7,734 nt of DNA. Origin: Bordetella parapertussis. GTDB lineage: Bacteria; Pseudomonadota; Gammaproteobacteria; Burkholderiales; SG8-41. The DNA is taken from positions 1-7,734 of the forward strand of contig CAMBSS010000185.1 in assembly GCA_945870465.1 (NCBI GenBank), in the 5' to 3' direction. The notes under the pieces were generated by a model that saw only the letters and a program-made list of their open reading frames with translations, ran no database searches and was not told where the DNA came from. A program made the translations under genes and the position numbers. Below are positions 1 to 6,735 of the stretch, one piece after another. Within the stretch, counting starts at the first letter, position 1. Each line of letters starts with the position of its first letter.

Positions 1-450
1 AGGTCTGCAATGCGTGGCCCAATCTGTCACACTGCACATTCATGCCGCCAGAGCTCGGCGATGCCGGCCAGCGCGTCTGGCGATGCAAATCAAGACTCGC
101 ATGAATACTGCTCCCCCATATCCTTTTTTTTAAGATCGTGTCCGAGCCAATCTGCGCTCGAATCCATGGATACTCGACAACTCCAGCTGGAACCGAATTG
201 GTAGTTTCATGCTAGTATAAACAAAGACGAAAGACGTGTAGCGAATGGCTCCTGCGTCGCATCGTCATCGTTGAAGCTCGATGCTACATCCTTTATGCCG
301 TGGCCGCCGATGACGTGAGCGGGTCGACGTGCACATCATGCGATCCATTTGAAGAACGTTGGTCAGGTCGCGACAATTGGCATGCAGGCAAAATAATTAA
401 CGCGCTCGTAAATACGTCAAATTCACGATATCTTCGGAGAGGAAACTGAA
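1..450. other. Intergenic or gene-poor stretch, no supported gene
   Basis: I see no convincing gene here. A 64-codon frame starting at position 10 has no ribosome binding site and an unconvincing composition. A frame open from about 213 to 450 on the plus strand has no start codon. The stretch is less G/C-biased than the genes that follow, with an A/T-rich patch at 390-414 and a T-run at 123-131. A TTGGCA hexamer (377-382) and A/T-rich hexamers downstream of it could be parts of a promoter for the gene at 451, but no -35/-10 pair with 16-18 bp spacing was found, so no promoter is claimed. The 5' end may be the edge of a neighbouring gene outside the window. Confidence 0.6.
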
Positions 451-792
451 ATGCCGGACTCGACTCTCGACCTGGTGCGCCGGAAGTGCCTGCCCTGCGA
501 AGGCGGAGTGGCGCCGCTCACCGCGCAACAGATCGGACCTCTGCTTAAGGGCATCGACGGGTGGAGTTACGCCGATGGCGTGATCGCGAAAACATATTCT
601 TTCAAGAACTATTACCAGACTATGGCATTCGTCAATGCCACGGCATGGATTTCGCACCGCGAAAATCACCACCCTGACATCACGGTCGGCTACAACCAGT
701 GCAAGGTCATATACCAGACACATGCGATCAAGGGCCTCTCGGAAAACGATTTTATCTGCGCGGCCAAAATCGACGCATTGTTCGACCTCTAA
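451..792 (+). CDS. phhB: Pterin-4a-carbinolamine dehydratase (4a-hydroxytetrahydrobiopterin dehydratase)
   Basis: This cytoplasmic enzyme dehydrates 4a-hydroxytetrahydropterin to quinonoid dihydropterin, recycling the cofactor of aromatic amino acid hydroxylases. The 113-residue product has the usual length of bacterial members. The full family signature is readable: H69, then H73-H74-P75, Y81, H91 and D100, with the spacing known for this family; the HHP histidines are the catalytic ones. The N-terminal KCxPCEGG segment (residues 12-19) is typical of the longer bacterial form. The start at 451 is supported by GGAGAGGA at 436-443, seven bases upstream. An 83-bp gap separates it from the binding-protein gene on the same strand, so co-transcription is possible but not shown. 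No phenylalanine hydroxylase gene lies in the window, so its hydroxylase partner is not visible. The family assignment is secure; the gene symbol is by family only. Confidence 0.93.
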   Translation: MPDSTLDLVRRKCLPCEGGVAPLTAQQIGPLLKGIDGWSYADGVIAKTYSFKNYYQTMAFVNATAWISHRENHHPDITVGYNQCKVIYQTHAIKGLSENDFICAAKIDALFDL

Positions 793-875
793 TCCGCCGC
801 TGCGCCCCGAACGGGGTTGCACGACGACAAGAGATTTGGCATTGAATTCCAAGCGAAAAACGAGTGAGGAGAATT

Positions 876-1868
876 ATGAAGTGGCTAGGCATGATTCGGC
901 GCGCGCTGGCGACACCGGCGCTATTGGCACTAACCGCATCCGCGCCGCACGTCCACGCGCAAAGCAAGTATCCTGATCGCGCGATACGCCTGATCATCCC
1001 GTACGCGCCCGGCGGCGCAACCGACATCATGGGCCGCAAGTATGCCGCGCGCGTAAGTCCGCTGCTCGGCCAGAACCTGGTCGTGGACAACAAGGCCGGC
1101 GCGAACGGCGTAATAGGGACGACCGAGGCCGCGCGCGCGAAACCAGACGGCTATACACTGCTCGTGGGCACGTCGTCGACGCACGCGCTCAACCCCACTG
1201 CGATGGAAAATCCGCCCTATGATCCGGTGAAGGACTTCATGCCGATTGCCGTGCTCGGCATCGTGCCCATCGTCATCGCGGTGCATCCGAGCGTACCGGC
1301 GAAAACGCTGCAGGAGTTGATTGCAGTCGTAAAGAAAAATCCGAAAAAATATTCGTACGGTTCCTCGGGTTTCGGCAGCATCAACCATCTGGCGGGAGAG
1401 CTGCTGCAAAAACAGGTACCCGGTTTCGTCATGCAGCACGTTCCTTATAAAGGCAGCGGACCAAGTGCAATCGATCTGATCGCCGGGCAGATTCCGCTGC
1501 TGGTTTCGACGTTCAGCTCGGTTTCAACGCACTACAAAGCGGGCAAACTGCGCATACTCGCCGTGTTCAGCGAAACGCGCATGGCGGCGAACCCGGAGAT
1601 TCCCACCGCCCTCGAAAGCGGCGTAGCGGGGATGCTGGCGTATACCTACAGCATCATCTGCGCGCCAGCGGGTACGCCGCAGTCTGTGATCGACACACTG
1701 TCCCGCGCAACTGCGCAGGTCATTTTGGATAAATCGTTTCAGAATGAGTCGCGCGACCTGGGCTTCGAGAGCGTCGATTCCAACCCGGAGAAGGCGAGCC
1801 GCTTCATCAGGGAGGAACTCGCGCGATGGGCACCGATCATCAAAGCAACGGGGGCAAAGCTCGAATGA
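876..1868 (+). CDS. Bug/TctC-family tripartite tricarboxylate transporter substrate-binding protein
   Basis: This is a periplasmic solute-binding protein of the Bug family, which captures small carboxylates or related compounds. I start it at ATG 876, giving 330 residues, because GAGGAG at 866-871 sits just upstream. A GTG start at 864 would lie before that site. Residues 1-28 form a Sec signal peptide: K2 and R8-R9, a hydrophobic stretch at about 10-23, and probable cleavage after A28 (VHA/Q). The mature protein opens with the family's YPDR segment (32-35). It then shows PYAPGG and D50 (42-50), NKAGANG (72-78), KPDGYTLL (89-96), YDPVKDF (115-121) and VPYKG (189-193), all typical family landmarks. 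The length matches the family. The membrane partners TctA and TctB are absent, which is usual for the many orphan Bug proteins of Burkholderiales. The ligand cannot be read from sequence. The amidohydrolase 68 bp downstream suggests an amide or a related carboxylate, by inference only. Confidence 0.93.
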   Translation: MKWLGMIRRALATPALLALTASAPHVHAQSKYPDRAIRLIIPYAPGGATDIMGRKYAARVSPLLGQNLVVDNKAGANGVIGTTEAARAKPDGYTLLVGTSSTHALNPTAMENPPYDPVKDFMPIAVLGIVPIVIAVHPSVPAKTLQELIAVVKKNPKKYSYGSSGFGSINHLAGELLQKQVPGFVMQHVPYKGSGPSAIDLIAGQIPLLVSTFSSVSTHYKAGKLRILAVFSETRMAANPEIPTALESGVAGMLAYTYSIICAPAGTPQSVIDTLSRATAQVILDKSFQNESRDLGFESVDSNPEKASRFIREELARWAPIIKATGAKLE

Positions 1869-1936
1869 ACCGCGTTCGAAACCTTCCCTTCAAACTCTAC
1901 GGCGATATTGGCAATGTACCTCACGGAGACTTCTGA

Positions 1937-3616
1937 ATGACTCATGATTTGCTTATCAAGAACGGCATGGTGGTTGACGGGACAGGCAAGAATCGCTTTC
2001 GCGGCGATGTGGCCGTAAAAGCAGGACGCATTGTTCAGATCGGGCGCGTTGACGGCGCGGCCGCTAAAGTCATAGATGCCGAAGGTCAGATCGTATGCCC
2101 GGGATTCGTCGATCCGCACACGCATTACGATGCGCAGATCACGTGGGATCAGGCGCTTTCCATGTCGGCCGAGCACGGGGTTACCACCGTTACCATGGGA
2201 AACTGCGGGGTTGGGATCGCACCGTGCAAGCCGGCGGCGCGAGAGTTGCTGATCGACGATCTGGTAACGGTCGAGGGGATCGACAAAGAGGTGCTTACTC
2301 AAGGCATTGAGTGGAGCTGGGAAACTTTTCCCGAGTACATCAACGCCGCCGAGAAGCGCGGCACCGCGCTCAATCTCGCCTTTCTCGCGCCTATCGCGCC
2401 CCTGCGCACCTACGTGATCGGCAACGAAGCCAACGAACGCGCCGCAACGCCCGATGAGACGAAAGTCATGGCGCGCCTGTTGCGTGAAGCGATGGACGCC
2501 GGTGCGTGGGGCTTCAGTACGACGGCCAACCGCCAGCACATTGGACACGGCGGCAAGCCCCTGGCGGCACGCCTGGCGAGCCGCGAAGAGCTCACGGCGT
2601 TTGGCGCAGTGCTGAAGCAACTGAATCGCGGCGTGATCGAGCTTGCTCTCACCAAAGCCTACGCGACACTGGCGGACGATGAATATGAACTACTCGATTT
2701 CATGCTGAGCGCGAGCGGCCGCCCGGTCACCTGGCTCTCGCTGCATAACCTGGTCGAGAAACCAAACGCGATCGCGGAGATCCTCGACCGCATCGCGCCG
2801 CTGCTCGCGCGCGGCGCGAAGCCGCAGATACTGACGCGCCCGCTGCTGTATGACATGAACCTGCGGCGGCCGTTTCAATTTACCGAGATGATCGCGGCAA
2901 AGCCGCTCTTCGACGCGCCGGCCGAGGGTCAGAGAGCGATCTATGCTGACGCTGGTTTTCGCAAAGCGTTCAAGGAAGAACTCAAGCTCGGGCGCAAATG
3001 GGCCGGCCTGGCACAAAACGTAATCGTCGTTACGGTTGAAAACCCCGCGCTCAAGAAATACGAGGGACGCACGGTGGGGCAGATTGCCAGAGAGCTGGGC
3101 CGTGATCCAGACGACATGTTCTTCGACATCGCTGTCGAGGACGATCTCAACGTGAAATTCGTAACGCCCCGAGCCAATACCGATCCCGTCGCCCTGGCGG
3201 CGGCGATTGGCGACTCGCGCACGATGATAGGACTGTCCGACGCGGGCGCGCACCTCGACATGTTGTGCGAAGCCGGCTACACGACGTACCTGCTCGGATA
3301 CTGGGTGCGCGAACAAAAGGCGCTGACCCTCGAGCACGCGATCAAGCGCATCACCTCGGAGCCGGCGGATTTCTTTGGCTTCAAGGGACGCGGCCGGCTG
3401 GAAGCCGGTGGCGCAGCCGACATCGTCGTGTTTGACGAGCACACGATCAGTTCCCCGCTGCGGCCTTCCGTCGTCAAAGACCTGCCGGCGGGCGGCACGC
3501 GTCTTTACTGCAAGGCGAGCGGCATTCGCGACGTGATCGTAAACGGCCAGCCTCTCTATGAGAATGGCCATCACACGGGCGCAATGGCCGGGCAGGTTTT
3601 ACGGTCTGGCGGATGA
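1937..3616 (+). CDS. Amidohydrolase, D-aminoacylase-like (N-acyl-D-amino-acid deacylase family)
   Basis: This is a 559-residue metal-dependent hydrolase of the amidohydrolase superfamily, expected in the cytoplasm and acting on an amide or cyclic amide. An N-terminal beta-sandwich segment (about 1-55) precedes the barrel. The metal-binding HTHYDAQ motif is at 61-67 (H61, H63). NCGVGIAP (89-96) carries C90, the counterpart of the zinc-ligand cysteine of D-aminoacylases. EWSWETFPEY (125-134) is a hallmark of this subgroup. GLSDAGAH (432-439) carries the catalytic aspartate D435. The end returns to the sandwich with GGAADIVVFD (491-500). The HMR motif of true D-aminoacylases is not visible; the equivalent region reads ALTKAYAT (237-244), with H270 as a possible later ligand. 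I therefore do not assign a D-amino acid substrate. GGAG at 1925-1928, eight bases before ATG 1937, supports the start. It follows the binding-protein gene by 68 bp, probably in one operon. Confidence 0.88.
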   Translation: MTHDLLIKNGMVVDGTGKNRFRGDVAVKAGRIVQIGRVDGAAAKVIDAEGQIVCPGFVDPHTHYDAQITWDQALSMSAEHGVTTVTMGNCGVGIAPCKPAARELLIDDLVTVEGIDKEVLTQGIEWSWETFPEYINAAEKRGTALNLAFLAPIAPLRTYVIGNEANERAATPDETKVMARLLREAMDAGAWGFSTTANRQHIGHGGKPLAARLASREELTAFGAVLKQLNRGVIELALTKAYATLADDEYELLDFMLSASGRPVTWLSLHNLVEKPNAIAEILDRIAPLLARGAKPQILTRPLLYDMNLRRPFQFTEMIAAKPLFDAPAEGQRAIYADAGFRKAFKEELKLGRKWAGLAQNVIVVTVENPALKKYEGRTVGQIARELGRDPDDMFFDIAVEDDLNVKFVTPRANTDPVALAAAIGDSRTMIGLSDAGAHLDMLCEAGYTTYLLGYWVREQKALTLEHAIKRITSEPADFFGFKGRGRLEAGGAADIVVFDEHTISSPLRPSVVKDLPAGGTRLYCKASGIRDVIVNGQPLYENGHHTGAMAGQVLRSGG

Positions 3617-3778
3617 TGGGCCGTTCGCGCCCGTGACTGGCAGCGCTGCAGCGCGAGCACGTCCGGTTTCGCCGCGTTTCAGAAAGATTACGTCCACGCG
3701 TTGGGGAGAGGAGTCGGCCCTGGTTACCTTGCTCCAGTCACTCATCAGGGTTGCCCGATGCGCGGACGGCATCAGACA

Positions 3779-4582
3779 CTACCGTCCCGTCCACACCGGC
3801 TTGCGCTTCTCCATGAACGCCTTGCGGCCTTCCTTGTAGTCGTTGCTGACGAAGCACGCGGCGACGGCGTCGTCGGCCAGTTTCTGGTTGCGGTCAGCGG
3901 GGTCTTTCACGTATTCGTCGATCACGCGCTTGGCGGCGACGATGGAGAGCGGCGCGTTGCCGGCCATGGTCTCTGCATACGACTGCACGAAGCTTTCGAG
4001 CATGCTGGCCTGGCACACGTGATTGACGAGGCCGATGCGGTGCGCTTCGAACGCCGGCAGGCGGCGCGCGGTGTAGAGCATTTCTTTCGCCATCGACGGG
4101 CCGACGAGATCGATCAACTGCCCGAGCGATTCGGAGCTGTAGCCAATGCTGAGCTTGGCGGCGGGAATGCCGAACTGCGCGTCTTCGGTGCAGATGCGCA
4201 GGTCGCAGTTGAGCGCGATCGCGAGTCCGCCGCCGAGGCACCAGCCGCGAATCTGCGCGATGGTCGGTTTGCCGATGCCGCGCAGCGACGCGCGAAAGCC
4301 CGCCGTCATCTTGGTATAAGCGGCGACCTGCTCGGGCGTGTTGCGGTTGCCTTCGTACTTCGAAATATCGCCGCCCGACACGAACGCCTTGGTGCCCGCG
4401 CCGCGCAGGATGACCACGCGGATCGCCGGGTCGTTGGCGAAATCGTCGATCACCGCACCCGCCGCCTGCGACATCTCCGGCGAAATCGCGTTGAGCTTTT
4501 CGGGGTAATTGAAAGTCAGCGTGCCGATGGCGCCTTTTTTGGTGCCCTGAATCTTGTCCTGGTCGTTCGTTACCGTATCCAT
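3779..4582 (-). CDS. Crotonase-fold (enoyl-CoA hydratase/isomerase family) protein with atypical active site
   Basis: This crotonase-superfamily protein acts on an acyl-CoA thioester. I prefer the ATG at 4582 (267 residues) because AGGGG lies six bases upstream of it, whereas it directly abuts the ATG at 4588 that would add two residues. The oxyanion-hole segments are present: AFVSGGDI (66-73) and RGWCLGGGLAIAL (112-124). The two glutamates of classical hydratases (E144 and E164 of rat mitochondrial enzyme) fall on A121 and A141 here, in GGGLAI and FGIPA. Simple hydration is therefore doubtful. A tyrosine, Y148, aligns with the active-site tyrosine of methylmalonyl-CoA decarboxylase YgfG/ScpB, so a decarboxylase-like or other reaction is possible (inference from hand alignment). 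The gene starts 13 bp after the CoA-transferase stop on the same strand, so the two are almost certainly co-transcribed and likely act on the same CoA intermediate. It converges with the amidohydrolase gene across 162 bp. Confidence 0.88.
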   Translation of the reverse strand: MDTVTNDQDKIQGTKKGAIGTLTFNYPEKLNAISPEMSQAAGAVIDDFANDPAIRVVILRGAGTKAFVSGGDISKYEGNRNTPEQVAAYTKMTAGFRASLRGIGKPTIAQIRGWCLGGGLAIALNCDLRICTEDAQFGIPAAKLSIGYSSESLGQLIDLVGPSMAKEMLYTARRLPAFEAHRIGLVNHVCQASMLESFVQSYAETMAGNAPLSIVAAKRVIDEYVKDPADRNQKLADDAVAACFVSNDYKEGRKAFMEKRKPVWTGR

Positions 4583-4595
4583 GTTCATCCCCTGA

Positions 4596-5798
4596 TTAAA
4601 TGACGCCTTTGGCGCGCATGTCTTTCAATTGTTCTTTGGTGTAACCGACGGATGCCAGCACTTCGTCGGTGTGCGCGCCCGCATCGGCGGTGGCAGTGCG
4701 GATCTTCTTGCTGACGCCGGTCAGGTTCAACGGCGAGCCAACGAGCTTGATGTCGCCCAGCTTCTCGCTTTTCACCGGCGACGCAATGGCCAGGTGCTGC
4801 ACCTGCGGATCGGCGAACACCTTGTCGATGGTGTTGATGGGGCCGCACGGCACGCCGTTGGCCTCGAACACCTCGATCCAGTGCTGCGCCGGTTTGTGCT
4901 TGGTGATTTCGGCAATCTCCGCGTTGATCTGCTTGCGCGCCTTGCTGCGCTTGCCCTGCGTGTCCCAATCCTCGCGGTCTTTCCATTCCGGCTTGCCCAG
5001 CGCGTCGCAGCAGCGCCCGAACACGCGAGTGGACGAAGCAGCAATGTTGAACACGCCGTCGCTCGACGGAAACACGCCGGTCGGCACGCCCGTGGGATGG
5101 TCGTTGCCCGCCTGGCCCGCCACCTCGCCCGACATCAAATAGCGCGAAGCCTGGAAGTCGAGCATGAAGATCTGCGCTTCGAGCAGGCTGGTATGCACCC
5201 AGCGGCCGACTCCCGTTGTTTCGCGTTCGTACAGCGCGGTCATGACGCCGAAAGCAAGCAGGTTGCCTGCGGTCAGGTCGGCGATGGCAATGCCCACTCG
5301 CACCGGGCCCTGCCCCGGCAAACCGGTAATCGACATCAGGCCGCCCATGCCCTGCACGATCTGATCGACGCCGGCGCGCTTGCCGTAGGGGCCGGTCTGC
5401 CCGAAACCGCTGATGCTGCCATAGACGATGCGCGGGTTGATCGTCTTCACGTCGTCGTACGACACCTTCAGGCGGTGCTTCACTTCGGCGCGCATGTTTT
5501 CGATGATCACGTCGGCCTTTGCGACGAGCTTCATGAACGCGGCATGGCCTTCCGGCGACTTCAGGTTCAGCTTCACCATTTTCTTGTTGCGGTGCAGGTT
5601 CTGGAAATCGAACCCTTCGCGCTTGCCCGAGACGTCTTCGCCGGTCGTTTCGGCCGGCTCGATGCGGATGATGTTCGCGCCCCAGTCCGCGAGGTGCCGC
5701 ACACAGGTGGGGCCCGCGCGCGCGAGCGTAAGGTCGAGCACGGTGATTTTGGAAAGCGGCAGGGTTTGCGTGGCGGATGACGGTGCGGGCTGGTCCAT
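4596..5798 (-). CDS. Family III CoA-transferase (CaiB/BaiF)
   Basis: This cytoplasmic enzyme moves CoA from a donor thioester to a free carboxylate. The product has 400 residues, the usual length for the family, so the gene appears complete. Family features are readable in order: ITVLDLTLARAGP near the N-terminus (18-30), GANIIRIE (40-47), ADVIIENMR (95-103), the SISGFGQTGPY block (128-138), then GIAIADLTAG (169-178). D174 in the last block corresponds to the nucleophilic aspartate (Asp169) of formyl-CoA transferase. The C-terminal lobe carries NGVPCGPINTIDKVFADPQV, typical of the family. The ribosome binding site is weak, at best a GAGA about ten bases before ATG 5798. It is the first gene of a two-gene minus-strand unit with the crotonase and is divergent from the selenoprotein candidate. 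Donor and acceptor acids cannot be told from sequence. Confidence 0.92.
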   Translation of the reverse strand: MDQPAPSSATQTLPLSKITVLDLTLARAGPTCVRHLADWGANIIRIEPAETTGEDVSGKREGFDFQNLHRNKKMVKLNLKSPEGHAAFMKLVAKADVIIENMRAEVKHRLKVSYDDVKTINPRIVYGSISGFGQTGPYGKRAGVDQIVQGMGGLMSITGLPGQGPVRVGIAIADLTAGNLLAFGVMTALYERETTGVGRWVHTSLLEAQIFMLDFQASRYLMSGEVAGQAGNDHPTGVPTGVFPSSDGVFNIAASSTRVFGRCCDALGKPEWKDREDWDTQGKRSKARKQINAEIAEITKHKPAQHWIEVFEANGVPCGPINTIDKVFADPQVQHLAIASPVKSEKLGDIKLVGSPLNLTGVSKKIRTATADAGAHTDEVLASVGYTKEQLKDMRAKGVI

Positions 5799-5839
5799 GG
5801 CGATAGTCTCGAGTTGGCTGGATGACGGAAATGCTGCGG

Positions 5840-5895
5840 AACGCCTATTTTAACCCGTCTGCGGGCGGCAGTTTTGCCGCAAAACGCCTAAAATA
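5840..5895. promoter_or_regulatory. Nested repeats in the divergent intergenic region, possible operator or promoter pair
   Basis: The 128 bp between the divergent starts at 5798 and 5927 contain several symmetric elements. TATTTTA (5846-5852) and TAAAATA (5889-5895) form an inverted pair. Nearly centred between them is a 6-bp inverted repeat, GCGGCA (5865-5870) and TGCCGC (5875-5880), with a GTTT loop. AACGCCTA occurs twice as a direct repeat (5840-5847 and 5883-5890). TAAAAT on each strand could be a -10 box of a promoter for one of the divergent genes, but no matching -35 box at 16-18 bp was found. The hairpin lacks a following T-run on either strand, so it is not read as a terminator. A shared operator is the most attractive reading, unproven. 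Confidence 0.3.
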
Positions 5896-5913
5896 CGCCG
5901 AGCCGGATTGCCC

Positions 5914-5921
5914 AAGGAGAG
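5914..5921 (+). promoter_or_regulatory. Ribosome binding site that fixes the start of the selenoprotein candidate
   Basis: AAGGAGAG lies five bases before ATG 5927, the strongest Shine-Dalgarno match in the window. The next in-frame ATG, at 6023, has no comparable site in front of it (only A-rich sequence from the hairpin flank). This places translation initiation at 5927, upstream of the in-frame TGA at 5972-5974, and argues against a gene that begins at 6023. Confidence 0.8.
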
Positions 5922-5926
5922 AACAC

Positions 5927-6706
5927 ATGGAATACCCCGACAGCCAGTACCTCTATTTCACCCAGCCGGGATGAAGTAGCTGCCTCCGAACGAAAGAGTT
6001 TCTTTCGAAAAACAAGATCGACATGGTGGTTATCGACGTTCTCAACGACGCCGGTGGCCGCGAACTACTGCTGAACAAGTACGGCCTGCGCAAGGTCCCG
6101 GTGCTGGCGAAAGGCGACCAATACGCTTTCGGCCAGATGCTCGACCCGTTTGCGAAGCTCGCCGGCCTGCCCATGCCGGGCGCCGACCGCCTGTCGCCCG
6201 AGCAGCTCTACAAGAAGTACGAGACGGTCTTTCTCGTCGCGGAAGGGCTGGCGCGGCAATTCCCCGCCGATAAATTTCGCGATCGCGTAATTCCGCACCG
6301 CGAGCGCCTGGTCCGGACGCTGTGCTATCACATCTTCCGTATCGGCGAGTCCTTCCTCGAAACGTGGAACGGCGCCGAATACTCGCTGGGCATCGCTGAC
6401 AACGAGCCGCCGGACGAGATGATGACCGGCGACGACGTCGCGCGCTATGGCGAGAGCGTCTGGAAAAAATACGAGGCGTGGTGGAAGGGACTCAGCGACA
6501 AAGACCGCGTGTCTTTGCCGCCAGTGCTCAAGACCTATTACGGCGACACGGTCGCGCACCAGGTGTTCGAGCGCTGCACCTGGCATTCGGCCCAGCACTG
6601 CCGCCAGCTCGTCGCGGTGCTCGACCGCATGGGGATCAAGGCTGAGCGGCCGCTGACGCCGACAGACCTCGCCGGGCTGCCGATGCCGGAACGTCTGTTC
6701 GAGTAA
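5927..6706 (+). CDS. Candidate selenoprotein: Sec-containing glutaredoxin-like domain fused to a DinB-like domain (in-frame TGA at 5972-5974)
   Basis: Read with TGA 5972-5974 as selenocysteine, the product has 259 residues. Residues 8-80 form a thioredoxin/glutaredoxin fold: a YLYFTQPG strand and turn, then U16-S17-S18-C19 in the place of CxxC, helix LRTKEFLSKN (20-29), strand VVIDVL (34-39), and cis-proline P58 in RKVPVLAKG (55-63). The rest (about 90-245) looks like a DinB/mycothiol-isomerase-like helical bundle, with H135, H220 and H224 as a possible metal triad (CYHIFRIGES and WHSAQH). The expected role is a thiol/selenol redox or thiol-transfer reaction in the cytosol; the substrate is unknown. 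No signal peptide is seen. AAGGAGAG before ATG 5927 sets the start. The frame is intact on both sides of the TGA, with no other stop. The downstream hairpin supports recoding. The alternative is a nonsense mutation of a cysteine codon (TGC or TGT to TGA). Ordinary annotation would give 6023-6706 and lose the active site. It is divergent from one CoA-transferase and converges on another, 29 bp away. Confidence 0.8.
5972..5974 (+). other. In-frame TGA, proposed selenocysteine codon
   Basis: This TGA is codon 16 of the frame opened at 5927. It sits between a PG turn and SSC, at the position of the nucleophilic first cysteine of the glutaredoxin-like motif. It is the only stop in the frame before 6704-6706. 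Selenocysteine replaces exactly this residue in known UxxC redox selenoproteins, which is established for the thioredoxin-fold families. Confidence 0.78.
5991..6007 (+). promoter_or_regulatory. SECIS-like hairpin downstream of the TGA
   Basis: CGAAAGA (5991-5997) pairs perfectly with TCTTTCG (6001-6007) around a GTT loop (5998-6000). The stem begins 16 nt after the TGA and the loop G is reached after 23 nt. Bacterial SECIS elements lie inside the reading frame just after UGA, with a loop roughly 16-37 nt away and a G among the first loop bases, often followed by U; this hairpin fits. The codons it spans (CGA, ACG, AAA, GAG, TTT, CTT, TCG) are A/T-rich for this GC-rich gene, as if RNA structure constrained them. 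SelB binding is not demonstrated. Confidence 0.68.
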
Positions 6707-6735
6707 GGTAAATCCGCGCTGCCGCGAAGCCGCCG

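Noticed and set aside
10..204. A 64-codon plus-strand ORF
   Set aside because: It has no ribosome binding site, no recognisable domain and atypical composition; most likely a chance frame.
213..450. A plus-strand frame open for about 78 codons before the dehydratase gene
   Set aside because: It has no start codon with a ribosome binding site. A short stretch faintly resembles the start of a YciI-like protein, but the similarity does not continue.
804..817. A short hairpin after the dehydratase gene as a terminator
   Set aside because: The stem is only 4-5 bp (CCCC/GGGG) and no T-run follows.
864..875. GTG 864 as the start of the binding protein
   Set aside because: The GAGGAG ribosome binding site would lie inside the coding region. 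ATG 876 directly follows it and gives a normal signal peptide.
3643..3654. A perfect 12-bp palindrome, GCGCTGCAGCGC, after the amidohydrolase gene
   Set aside because: It has no loop or T-run and can arise by chance in GC-rich DNA. No partner copy was seen near a promoter.
4629..5780. A 383-codon plus-strand ORF opposite the first CoA-transferase
   Set aside because: It mirrors the minus-strand gene, is rich in His, Arg and Ala as expected for an antisense frame of a GC-rich gene, and shows no domain.
5972..5974. TGA as a simple nonsense mutation making a pseudogene
   Set aside because: It cannot be fully excluded, since TGC or TGT to TGA is a single change. It is less likely because the frame is otherwise intact, the stop is exactly at the redox cysteine, and a SECIS-like hairpin follows.
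6023..6706. A gene beginning at ATG 6023
   Set aside because: There is no ribosome binding site before 6023, and the product would begin inside a thioredoxin fold without its first strand or active site. The same frame extends upstream to a well-supported start at 5927.
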